From contig CAZIPN010000024.1 of the NCBI GenBank assembly GCA_964541225.1, forward strand, positions 1 through 32,818: a DNA stretch of 32,818 nt. The letters run 5' to 3'. The notes beneath the pieces were generated by a model. It was not told the origin of the DNA. It made no database searches and was given only the letters and a program-made list of their open reading frames with translations. The position numbers and the translations under genes are program-made. Within the stretch, counting starts at the first letter, position 1, and the number at the start of each line of letters is the position of its first letter. The DNA comes from CAZIPN01 sp964541225. GTDB taxonomy: Bacteria > Actinomycetota > Coriobacteriia > Anaerosomatales > JAAXUF01. Shown here piece after piece: positions 7,709-15,362 of the stretch.

Positions 7709-9376
7709 CTACCCCACCCCTCCCGGACCAGCCCACACCGGCGGTCGTGACCCTTCCTTGGCGTCGATTGCATGTACCGCGCACGTCGCGCTCGGATCGA
7801 AGCTGTGCACCGTGCGCAATGCCTCAAGTGGCTGCTTGAGATCGGTACACGGCACGCCGACCAATGCTTCCTCGAGCGGGCCGCGTGTGTTGCTGTTGGC
7901 GTTTCGCGGAGAGATGTTCCAGGTAGATGGCGCGACGCACTGGTAGTTCTGGATCTTGCGACCCTTCACGTCGACAGCATGCAGGAGCGCGCCTTGTGGC
8001 GCCTCCCACATCCCCACACCCGCGCCTTCATCGTCCGCATACGGTTTGAAGAACTCAGAGTCACCGCCTTTGAGGCTCGCAACCAGCTCATTGACCTGGT
8101 CGATCATCGTGTTGGCGACGTAGAGCGACTCAAGGGGACGTGCCGCCGTTCGTCCGAGAGTTGAGATCAGCACCTCCGGTTTGCCCGACGCACCCAGTTT
8201 GGCGAGCACGGTGTCGACAAGATCCTTGACCGGAGAGACACCACGAAGGTATGCGACCAACACACGAGACAGCCCGCCCACTTCCATCGCTTTGCCGTCG
8301 TAACGCGGAGCCTTCGCCCAGGTGTACTTGCCATTCTGCGATCGAGTGTCGTATTTCGGTGCCACGGGCTGGGTGATGCCAGCGGCTGGCCTCAGTCCCT
8401 GCTTCGCTCCTTGCGGATACGGAGCGTAGAAGGACCGGTCGACGTACTCGAGGATCTTAGTCTCGTCGACGCTGCTGAGGTTGAGTCCTTCGGCGATCAC
8501 TCCACTCGGCAGGTAGCGGTCCTCAGGTTGCCGAGACTCCCTGTCAAAGACGCCGTAGGCCAAGAAGCGACCAACGCCTTTGCCATAGTTGAGAGCCTCA
8601 GGGTAGTAGGGAGCCAGTGCGAGTGTGTCTGGAACCATGGTGTTCTGGATCCAATCGCGAATCGCCATGAACCGCTGCAAGATTCGCTCAAGCTTCTCAT
8701 CCGTTGGCACAAAGGCGGTGCCACCCGGGATCGACGTCATAATATGCGGCATCTTCCCGCCGATGATCGCCGAGATGGTCGAAGCTTCCGACTGGTAGTG
8801 CAACGCCTCGAGGTAGTGCGCCATGGCGATCAGCGCCAGCTCGGGAGGCATCGTCGCGGCATAGGCCGGGTTGTTGAACCAGGCGTTGGTGAAGATCGAC
8901 AGCTGACCACCATCCGCAAGGTTCTTGAGATGCGCTTGGACACCAGCAAAATCCGCCGGAGATGTGCCGGCTTGCTCGGCGAGCGAGTACGTTGCGGCGA
9001 TGTCGGCCCTGAGCGCTTGGGAAACGTCCACCCAGTCCAGAATGGCCATGTTGTAGAACCACAGTATGTGGCTGTGCAGGAACTGCGATCCCTCGACGAT
9101 GTTGCGGATGATCCGCGCGTTGTTCGGGATCGTCACCTTGAATGCTGAATCAACCGCAGCAGAACATGTGTGGCCGTGCGAGATCGGGCTTCCGCCGGAA
9201 ATGCGCTGCGAGATGTAGAAGGCATCCTGGGGAGCTCGGTCCTTGAGAATCTGTTCGAACCCGCGAAACAGCGTGCTGGACACCCACGCGTCAGTGATCA
9301 CGTTGTTGTTGACTTCGAGTTCGACGCGCAGGTGGCCTTCGATTCGAGTGACCGGGTCAATCACCGTGCGTACCAT
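7709..9376 (-). CDS. [NiFe]-hydrogenase large-subunit homologue lacking the nickel-ligand cysteines
   Basis: A 555-aa protein that follows the group 1 large subunit over its whole length: N-terminal DPVTRIEGHLRVE, FRGFEQIL, and near the C-terminus NYQCVAPSTWNISPR. The metal site is changed. Motif L1, normally RICGxC, reads RISGGSPISHG, with Ser at 60 and 63 (codons TCC and AGC). Motif L2, normally DPCxxCxxH, reads DPSATCAVH, so Ser529 (AGC) replaces the first cysteine and only Cys532 remains. The conserved EAPRG is EAPQG (Gln461). A 20-residue tail follows His535, where hydrogenases are normally cut by a maturation protease. No hyp or protease gene is nearby. The ORF is intact and in frame, so this looks like selected loss rather than decay. 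Fold assignment is sure; function is unknown and H2 turnover unlikely. Confidence 0.9.
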   Translation of the reverse strand: MVRTVIDPVTRIEGHLRVELEVNNNVITDAWVSSTLFRGFEQILKDRAPQDAFYISQRISGGSPISHGHTCSAAVDSAFKVTIPNNARIIRNIVEGSQFLHSHILWFYNMAILDWVDVSQALRADIAATYSLAEQAGTSPADFAGVQAHLKNLADGGQLSIFTNAWFNNPAYAATMPPELALIAMAHYLEALHYQSEASTISAIIGGKMPHIMTSIPGGTAFVPTDEKLERILQRFMAIRDWIQNTMVPDTLALAPYYPEALNYGKGVGRFLAYGVFDRESRQPEDRYLPSGVIAEGLNLSSVDETKILEYVDRSFYAPYPQGAKQGLRPAAGITQPVAPKYDTRSQNGKYTWAKAPRYDGKAMEVGGLSRVLVAYLRGVSPVKDLVDTVLAKLGASGKPEVLISTLGRTAARPLESLYVANTMIDQVNELVASLKGGDSEFFKPYADDEGAGVGMWEAPQGALLHAVDVKGRKIQNYQCVAPSTWNISPRNANSNTRGPLEEALVGVPCTDLKQPLEALRTVHSFDPSATCAVHAIDAKEGSRPPVWAGPGGVG

Positions 9377-10519
9377 CTACTCGTCGCCCCCCTTCTCGGC
9401 ATGCTTCTTGTCGTATTCCTTCGCATCCTCAGTGGGCACGCCAACACGGCCAGTTCGACCGGCGAGCTTCATTCCGACACCGTGAACCGCCAGCCCTGCG
9501 GCGACCACGCCTGCTGCCCCCAGGCCGTATACCATCGGCTGCACCCCCGCGCCGACCGGAAGATCGCGAAAGCGATCAAAGAAGGGGGCATCGCTGTCGA
9601 CCCACGAGAAGTTGCCACATCCGATGCAGGGTGAGCCGGACTCCACACACCAGCTTTGCTTCTGATTCCAGCGCACGACGGGGCAGTTCGTTTGTGTCTG
9701 CGGACCCTTGCAGCCCATCGCGTAGAGGCAGTAGCCCTTCGCTTCCTCTTCCGAGCCAAACTGATAGACGAATTCGCCGTTGTCGAAATGTCCTCGGCGG
9801 GGGCAGTTGTCGTGGATCGACTGGCCGAACATGGCTACCGGACGGTGCTGAGCGTCCAGCTCTGGAAGCTTGCCCAGCATCAGGACGTCGACCAGCACCG
9901 CAACGACCCACACTGGATTCACAGGGCATGTGGGCAGATTCACTAGCGGTTTCTTGATGCCTTGCGTCGCGAGGTACTGCGAGACTCCAGTCGCCCCGGC
10001 GGGGTTTGGCGCAGCTGCGACCACTCCGCCGTCAACAGCGCACGAGCCGATTGCCACGACGGTCTGGGCCTTCTTGGCGGCGTCTTTGAGGTCCTGAAGC
10101 GCACTTCGGCCGCCTACCATAAGGGCCTTGCCACCCCAGCCTGTCATCACCGAGCCCTCGTAGACCAGGATGTAGTCTCCGGCAGTAATGGTGCTTGATT
10201 TGGCTTCCTCGGCGGCGTAGCCAGCGGCCGCCATAAGCGTCTCTTGGTAGTTCGCCGAGATGAGACTCAGGATGATCGTTGCGATGTCAGGGTTGTCCGA
10301 TTGCGCGACCGAATCGGTGCACCCGGTGCACCCGCCACCCTCAAGCCACACGACGGGCCTGAGCTTCGCCGCATTCTCAAGTGCCGCCGCGACCTGGGGT
10401 GCCGCGGTCGTCTCAAGACCAATCATGGCCGCGATGATGCCGCAGTACTTCATGAAGTCGCGCCGAGAGACTCCGCGCGCTTTCAGTTCCTGCGACAACA
10501 CGCCGTTGTCCCCAGCCAT
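9377..10519 (-). CDS. [NiFe]-hydrogenase-type small subunit, Tat-exported
   Basis: A 380-aa iron-sulfur subunit. It begins with a twin-arginine signal (SRRDFMKYCG, residues 18-27, then a hydrophobic stretch), so the dimer should face outside the cytoplasm. The proximal-cluster site is CTGC at 64-67 with GSCAVDGG and LPTCPVNP supplying the other cysteines; the C-terminal half has the His and Cys ligands of the medial and distal clusters (DNCPRRGHF, GYCLYAMGCKG, NCPV, CIGCGNFSW). A C-terminal hydrophobic helix follows (about 335-355). All cluster ligands expected in the family appear present, in contrast to the large subunit. The start ATG 10519 has AGGAGGAGG upstream. Its stop abuts the large-subunit start. 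Confidence 0.92.
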   Translation of the reverse strand: MAGDNGVLSQELKARGVSRRDFMKYCGIIAAMIGLETTAAPQVAAALENAAKLRPVVWLEGGGCTGCTDSVAQSDNPDIATIILSLISANYQETLMAAAGYAAEEAKSSTITAGDYILVYEGSVMTGWGGKALMVGGRSALQDLKDAAKKAQTVVAIGSCAVDGGVVAAAPNPAGATGVSQYLATQGIKKPLVNLPTCPVNPVWVVAVLVDVLMLGKLPELDAQHRPVAMFGQSIHDNCPRRGHFDNGEFVYQFGSEEEAKGYCLYAMGCKGPQTQTNCPVVRWNQKQSWCVESGSPCIGCGNFSWVDSDAPFFDRFRDLPVGAGVQPMVYGLGAAGVVAAGLAVHGVGMKLAGRTGRVGVPTEDAKEYDKKHAEKGGDE

Positions 10520-10699
10520 GGGCGTGCCTCCTCCTGATGGACCGGCCTCCTCGAAGTACCGACGTGACTCTCCCACGGGTCTGTCGATACCACAAGGCAG
10601 CAGCGAACGAGCTGTGCTCACCCTGAAGGGGCCGCACACAGTTTGCAAGAATGTTGACAGGATTGACGTACGAAATACACGACGGTCAGCTTGTGATTG

Positions 10700-11452
10700 T
10701 CAGTCCATCTCGGCAAATGCACTGAGCGCAGCGCCGAGCGCACCGACCGTCTGCGACTCTTGGGGCACGACGACTTCGCCGGAGAACCCCGCTTTCACAA
10801 GCTCGACGACAGCTTCGTTCTTGGCCACTCCACCGGCGAACACGAGCTGGCCTCGCGCGTCGATGCGCGCAAGGGAGCTCAGCGTGCGTTTCACGATCGA
10901 CTGATGCAAACCGAGCGATATCGCCCGCCGATCCTCTCCCCTGTGCACCAGCCCCGTCACCTCACTCTCGGCGAACACTGTGCACATGGAGCTGATGGCC
11001 ACGCCTCGTTCGGCCGACAACGAAGCTGCAGCCAGTTCCTCCAACGTGAACCCGAGGGCCCGAGCCATCACTTCCAAGAACTTGCCGGTCCCGGCGGCGC
11101 ACTTGTCGTTCATCTCAAAGTCGAGGACCTTGCCGTTCCCGCCAAGCACTATGGCCTTGGTGTCCTGTCCGCCGATGTCGAGCACCGCCGAAGCGTCCGG
11201 GAACAGCGCCGAGGCCCCCAGCGCATACGCCTTGATCTCGGTGACCGCCGAGCACTCATAGGCTTTGCGGGCTTCGTGACGACCGTAGCCCGTTGCCACG
11301 ATGACGTCGTGTTCTCTGCGCTCAACGAGAGTCCGCGCCGCTGCGGCCGGGTCGAATCCGGAGTCCGCGATAGCGGCATCGACCACCTCGCGATCCTCAA
11401 GCCACACCGCGTCGACACTCCGGGAGCCAATGTCGAGACCCAGAACGCGCAC
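10700..11452 (-). CDS. ATP-dependent activase of the HgdC/BadF family (reductase for the double-cubane protein)
   Basis: A 250-aa ASKHA-fold ATPase. It starts MRVLGLDIGS (phosphate-binding loop) and has LDIGGQDTKA in the second ATP-binding half. Cys118 (NDKCAAGTGKFLE) and Cys157 (SSMCTVFAESE) are the two cysteines that in this family hold one [4Fe-4S] cluster between two subunits. Known relatives couple ATP hydrolysis to injection of a very low-potential electron into a 2-hydroxyacyl-CoA dehydratase or a double-cubane-cluster protein. The GTG start shares one base with the TAG stop of the preceding gene, so the pair is translationally coupled. A 180-bp gap separates it from the hydrogenase-like small subunit. 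Confidence 0.92.
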   Translation of the reverse strand: MRVLGLDIGSRSVDAVWLEDREVVDAAIADSGFDPAAAARTLVERREHDVIVATGYGRHEARKAYECSAVTEIKAYALGASALFPDASAVLDIGGQDTKAIVLGGNGKVLDFEMNDKCAAGTGKFLEVMARALGFTLEELAAASLSAERGVAISSMCTVFAESEVTGLVHRGEDRRAISLGLHQSIVKRTLSSLARIDARGQLVFAGGVAKNEAVVELVKAGFSGEVVVPQESQTVGALGAALSAFAEMD

Positions 11453-12735
11453 TACAGCATTTCCAGGAAGGCCTCAACGCGAGTGGAGAGCTGGCCCGCA
11501 TCCTCGGCAGAGTAATCCGTGTCGATCTTGAGCGTCGGGATCTGAGATGTTGCCGCGGCCGTTTCGATGGCGAGCGCTTCCATCTGATACGGCGTGCAGA
11601 AGTTCAGCGAGTAGTCGATGATGCCGTCGGCGTTCAGTTCGCGTGCCATGCGCACGACGTCCTCGGTGCGGCCTTCGTTGGGCGTGAAGCACGCGCAGTT
11701 GATGCCCATGTACTTCTCGGCGATCGCGTCGAGCATCTCCTCAACCGTCTCGCCGTCTTCAGGCAGGAGCGAATCGTAGTAGCGAGACCCCGTGCACATC
11801 TCTTCGCCAACAACGATTCCGCCTGCTTTCTCGACGATGTCGTGCAGCTTCCAGTTGGGTAGGGCCATCGGCGTACCGGTGATGAGCACTCGTTTGGCGT
11901 TGGCTGGAGCCACGCCGGAACCGTCGGCGACACGCTGCTCAAGCTCATCTCCAAGCTTGTTCATCATCTGCGTGAAGCGATCGACGTCGTCGTAGAACGC
12001 GACCTGACCAGCGAGCATGGCGTCCTTGCCGCTAATCGGAGCGGGCTTGGCGGTCCGTGCGGCGTAGATCCTCTGAAGTGCGCGACGCTTGTCGTTGACT
12101 TCCCTGATTGCCGTACGGAGGCTCTCGGCGGTGATGGTCTTGCCCGTCAGGTGTTCGAGCTCGATACACAGTTCGTCGAGTTCGGCTCGATAGAATGCGA
12201 CATCCTGCGGCCGCTTCATCTGCGGGAGCTCGAGCACGTAGGTGTTGTGAACCTCGCCGAGAAGCTCGTACGCCTTCTTCTTGCCGTCGCACGTTGTCTC
12301 GCCCACGACCAGGTCTGACTCCTGGATGTAGGGGCAAACCTTCGTGAGTTTGAAGCCCATGAAGGACTTGATGAGCGCGCACGTGTTTCTCGGCATGATG
12401 CGCTCGACCGCGTCGTAGCCAAACTCAGCCCCCGCACACAATCCCACGCACCACGCTCCGGCCGCACGCACGATTTCCTCGGGTACGTAGAGGCAAAATG
12501 TTCCGACGACCTTGCCGCCTTGGGCACGGAAGTCGTGCAACTCCTTGATGCGCAGTCCGTGCACTTCCGACATCACGAAGTCCAGGTAGCCCATGGCCTC
12601 AGGCCGGTCTTCCTGCGTCAGGTAGACGTCTGTGTAGAGCTGGCCAACCGCGCCGAGCAGCGCGTCATGCGTCTCCAGGTCCAGGCCCAGCTCTTCCCAC
12701 ATCGGACGGTAGTCGACCTCAGCCTGCTCGCTCAT
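11452..12735 (-). CDS. Double-cubane-cluster anaerobic reductase (HgdB-like)
   Basis: A 427-aa protein of the 2-hydroxyacyl-CoA dehydratase HgdB-like superfamily, closest by pattern to the stand-alone double-cubane-cluster proteins. Conserved cysteines are at 81 (TFCLYVPEE), 96 and 100 (WCVGLC), 119 (PRNTCALIKS), 134 and 149 (ETTCDGKKK), and later in EEMCTGSRYY, INCACFTPN and NFCTPYQ. Such proteins carry an [8Fe-9S] cluster and reduce small molecules when driven by the cognate ATPase; the natural substrate is generally unknown. There is no second dehydratase subunit, which argues against a true acyl-CoA dehydratase. The start ATG 12735 has GGGAGGA 8 nt upstream. A palindrome at 12756-12785 and a promoter-like site precede it. 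Confidence 0.9.
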   Translation of the reverse strand: MSEQAEVDYRPMWEELGLDLETHDALLGAVGQLYTDVYLTQEDRPEAMGYLDFVMSEVHGLRIKELHDFRAQGGKVVGTFCLYVPEEIVRAAGAWCVGLCAGAEFGYDAVERIMPRNTCALIKSFMGFKLTKVCPYIQESDLVVGETTCDGKKKAYELLGEVHNTYVLELPQMKRPQDVAFYRAELDELCIELEHLTGKTITAESLRTAIREVNDKRRALQRIYAARTAKPAPISGKDAMLAGQVAFYDDVDRFTQMMNKLGDELEQRVADGSGVAPANAKRVLITGTPMALPNWKLHDIVEKAGGIVVGEEMCTGSRYYDSLLPEDGETVEEMLDAIAEKYMGINCACFTPNEGRTEDVVRMARELNADGIIDYSLNFCTPYQMEALAIETAAATSQIPTLKIDTDYSAEDAGQLSTRVEAFLEML

Positions 12736-12755
12736 TGCGCTTCCTCCCACTCGGC

Positions 12756-12785
12756 GTGACATGGAATCAGCGGATTCTATGTCAC
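12756..12785. promoter_or_regulatory. 30-bp near-perfect palindrome before the double-cubane operon
   Basis: Arms 12756-12768 (GTGACATGGAATC) and 12773-12785 (GATTCTATGTCAC) pair with one mismatch around AGCG. It sits 21 bp before the start codon and just upstream of the ribosome-binding site, inside the predicted leader. It could be an operator for a dimeric regulator or an mRNA hairpin. Confidence 0.6.
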
Positions 12786-12809
12786 CTCTCTGTTCTGCTT
12801 ATGCCGAGA

Positions 12810-12837
12810 AGAATAGCAGGCCCCGCGCGTCAGGCAA
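12810..12837 (-). promoter_or_regulatory. Probable promoter of the double-cubane/hydrogenase-like block
   Basis: On the minus strand TTGCCT (12837-12832) and TATTCT (12815-12810) are 16 bp apart. This would start transcription near 12803 and give a leader of about 68 nt containing the palindrome. Confidence 0.4.
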
Positions 12838-12854
12838 GGGCCTTGAGTGATGGA

Positions 12855-13673
12855 TCAGGCGCGTGGGTAGCTGCCCAGAATCTTGACCTCGCGCAGCTTC
12901 AAGCGCAGGCAGTCCAGTGCAGTCCGAACATTCGAATCCTCGACGTGTCCTTCAAGATCCACGAAGAACATGTAGTCGCCGAGCTGTCGTTTGGTTGGAC
13001 GCGACTGGATCTTGGTGAGGTTCAGATCGCCATAGGCGAACTCGCCGAGAATCATGAGCAGGGCTCCCGGCTTGTCCTGCTTCATGAAGAGCGCCAGCGA
13101 CGTCTTGTCCCGGCCCGTTCTCTCGCGGATGCCTCGGCCGATCACCACAAATCGCGTCTGATTGCCGGCGTAGTCTTCGACATCGCGCTTCAGTATCTCG
13201 CCGCCGTAGAGATCTGCTGTGATCGACGGCCCGAGCGCCGCCACTCCGGCTTGCGCAACCGCAGTCTGCACCGCCTCGGCATTCGAGTTCGCGGCGGTGA
13301 CTGCCCGGCCCGGCAAGTTGCGTTCCAGCCATCGGCGGCACTGCCCACTCGCCTGCGGATGCGCGATCACCGACACGATGTCGCTGAGTTGCGTGCCCGG
13401 TGCGGCTACCAAGGAGAAGTGCACGTCGAGAACGAACTCTCGCTGGATCTCCAGGGATGCATCGAAGACAAGCCCGTCGAGCGTGGCTGACACCGATCCC
13501 TCGATCGAGTTCTCGATCGGGACCACTCCCGCGTCCGCACGGCCACGTTCGACGGCCTCGAACACCTCTCCGATGCTGGAGCAATCGACCGGCTCAACGT
13601 CTGAGATGTCGAGCGACAGGAGCGCTTCTTCCGAGAAGGTCCCGGCCGGGCCCAGAAAAGCGTAGCGAACCAT
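12855..13673 (-). CDS. pheA: Prephenate dehydratase
   Basis: A monofunctional prephenate dehydratase of 272 aa that turns prephenate into phenylpyruvate in phenylalanine synthesis. The N-terminal catalytic part opens YAFLGPAGTFSEEAL and includes VPIENSIEGSV and the NQTRF signature. The C-terminal ACT domain (SLALFMKQDKPGALL onward) should bind phenylalanine for feedback control; its usual ESRP reads QSRP here (TKIQSRP), a conservative change whose effect is unknown. The start at 13673 (MVRYAF) is 5 bp after the stop of the upstream GGDEF gene and has GGGAG about 10 nt before it; an ATG at 13694 is an alternative. No chorismate mutase domain is attached. Confidence 0.95.
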   Translation of the reverse strand: MVRYAFLGPAGTFSEEALLSLDISDVEPVDCSSIGEVFEAVERGRADAGVVPIENSIEGSVSATLDGLVFDASLEIQREFVLDVHFSLVAAPGTQLSDIVSVIAHPQASGQCRRWLERNLPGRAVTAANSNAEAVQTAVAQAGVAALGPSITADLYGGEILKRDVEDYAGNQTRFVVIGRGIRERTGRDKTSLALFMKQDKPGALLMILGEFAYGDLNLTKIQSRPTKRQLGDYMFFVDLEGHVEDSNVRTALDCLRLKLREVKILGSYPRA

Positions 13674-13678
13674 GTCCG

Positions 13679-15262
13679 TCAGACTCCCGTCCATTCATCA
13701 GACGTCGCGTTCACGTCGGCCTCGGGCTCGTGCCGTTGCACAGCGTGAATGCGCTGCGGTGCCCTAACACGGTTCTTCCCGCTGTTCTTCGCTTCGTAGA
13801 GCGCATCGTCCGCTTCGCGAAGCAGCGAATCCTTGTCGTGACAGTGCGTGGGATAGGCCGCGATGCCCACGCTCACCGTGAGAGTAGCGATGCGAGCACC
13901 CTCGGCATCGGCGAACTTGTGCAGTTCGACAGCTTCCCGAATCTTCTCGGCGACCACGAAAGCTCCTGCCGAATCGGTTTCCGGCAGCACGATCGAGAAC
14001 TCCTCGCCGCCGTAGCGTGCCACAACATCCGCTTCGCGCACTCGGCCACCAATGATCGATCCCAGCTCGGCCAGAGCGCTGTCACCGGCAACGTGACCCT
14101 GAGCGTCGTTGAAGACCTTGAAGTCGTCAACGTCAAGCATCAGCAAGGCGAGGTGCTTCCGATAGCGCGCGGCGCGCACAAGCTCGTCATCGAGCCGCTG
14201 CTGCAATTGCCGGTAGTTGTCCAAACCGGTCAGTTCGTCGGTGACGGCGAGGCGACTGGTCAGCTTGTACAGCTCCGAGTTCTCCACCGCGACGACGAGT
14301 TCGCTAGCGACGGCCCCAAGCACGAGCCGATCTTCGCTGGACATCGCCGACAGCGCCTCATCGGTCGTGCAGAACAAGACCATCAGCGGATCGCGCTCAC
14401 ACACGGGAATGCACGTCAGGTACTCGCGAGCTTCAGTCGCCGAGAGAACCTGACCCACAACCGAAGACTCTTCCTCCGTTCCCCTGCTCGCCGAGAACAA
14501 CGTCTCTGAGTGAGTCTTGTCGATCACAAAGAGGCAGCATGTCGTGACCCCGATCGCCTGAGCCACAATGTCGAGCGCCTGATCTCCCACCTCGTCGAAA
14601 TCGAGAGACGAATGGATGATCTCGGTGATCTCGGAAACAGCCTGGAGTTCGTGGACGCGTCGTCTGAGCTGATCGTTGAGGTGCTCACTCTCGGCGGCAC
14701 ATCGCGCGGCCCGCTTCTCTCGCACCCGTCGATGTTCGGCTGATCCGGCCACCAAGAAGGCAGCAACCGGAATGAGGGCCGCCTTCATGAAGTAGACGGT
14801 CACAGCCGCGCTCGTCTGTGGGGCGGCGAACGCGACTCCTATCGCATACGCGACGGCTGCAAGCGCTCCCGCCAGCCACGCCTGTCGTTTCGGCACGACA
14901 AGCGCGTACAAGATGGGTGTCACCATCACCACGGGGTAGTAGAAGTCGGCCGGTCTGCCGAGGAACGTGAAGGCTGCGGCGGTGATCATGTCCGGAACCA
15001 GAACGTACATCATCGCCCGGTCCGCAGAAACACGAACGCCGAGCACAAGGGCAAAGAACACGACCGTGCCCGCCAGCTGAAGCGTCAGCGCTGCCAGGTA
15101 GAGCTGTCGCCCAACAACATCATTGCGCCCGATGACGTTAAGAACGAAGAGCGCAACGAACACAACCTGCAACACGAGTCTGGCCACCGCGTACGCTCGT
15201 TCGTCGATGCTCAAGCGCGACCAGGGATCCTCGGCAGTCTCATTTGTGTGGGTCGCGAACAC
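13679..15262 (-). CDS. Membrane-bound GAF-GGDEF diguanylate cyclase
   Basis: A 527-aa protein. Residues about 25-180 form five or six membrane helices. A short coiled coil (EHLNDQLRRRVHELQAV) leads into a GAF domain (about 215-340), and a GGDEF domain follows (TDELTGLDNYR). The active-site loop is GGEEF, and READ five residues upstream fits the RxxD inhibitory site, so cyclase activity with product inhibition is expected. I chose GTG 15262 (GGGG 7 nt upstream) because a TATACT box at 15298-15303 places the transcript start downstream of the longer TTG start. The pheA start lies next to its stop, so the two may be co-transcribed. Confidence 0.88.
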   Translation of the reverse strand: MFATHTNETAEDPWSRLSIDERAYAVARLVLQVVFVALFVLNVIGRNDVVGRQLYLAALTLQLAGTVVFFALVLGVRVSADRAMMYVLVPDMITAAAFTFLGRPADFYYPVVMVTPILYALVVPKRQAWLAGALAAVAYAIGVAFAAPQTSAAVTVYFMKAALIPVAAFLVAGSAEHRRVREKRAARCAAESEHLNDQLRRRVHELQAVSEITEIIHSSLDFDEVGDQALDIVAQAIGVTTCCLFVIDKTHSETLFSASRGTEEESSVVGQVLSATEAREYLTCIPVCERDPLMVLFCTTDEALSAMSSEDRLVLGAVASELVVAVENSELYKLTSRLAVTDELTGLDNYRQLQQRLDDELVRAARYRKHLALLMLDVDDFKVFNDAQGHVAGDSALAELGSIIGGRVREADVVARYGGEEFSIVLPETDSAGAFVVAEKIREAVELHKFADAEGARIATLTVSVGIAAYPTHCHDKDSLLREADDALYEAKNSGKNRVRAPQRIHAVQRHEPEADVNATSDEWTGV

Positions 15263-15297
15263 AGCATCGCCCCTTCGGCGGCTTGGATCGTGGTACA

Positions 15298-15303
15298 AGT
15301 ATA
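15298..15303 (-). promoter_or_regulatory. Probable -10 box of the GAF-GGDEF gene
   Basis: Minus-strand TATACT preceded by CCGC, 36 nt before the GTG start. No good -35 hexamer is seen; its form matches the serS -10 region. Confidence 0.4.
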
Positions 15304-15362
15304 GCGGACCACCTCACCTGACCTGCCCCTTCATGTGACACAAAATGACCCGAAGGATGGCG

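Noticed and set aside
7709..9376. Loss of nickel ligands explained by frameshift
   Set aside because: Flanking family residues on both sides of each motif are in the same frame, and the serine codons TCC, AGC and AGC were read directly.
11452..12735. True 2-hydroxyacyl-CoA dehydratase
   Set aside because: The partner subunit expected of such enzymes is absent and the sequence pattern fits single-subunit double-cubane proteins better.
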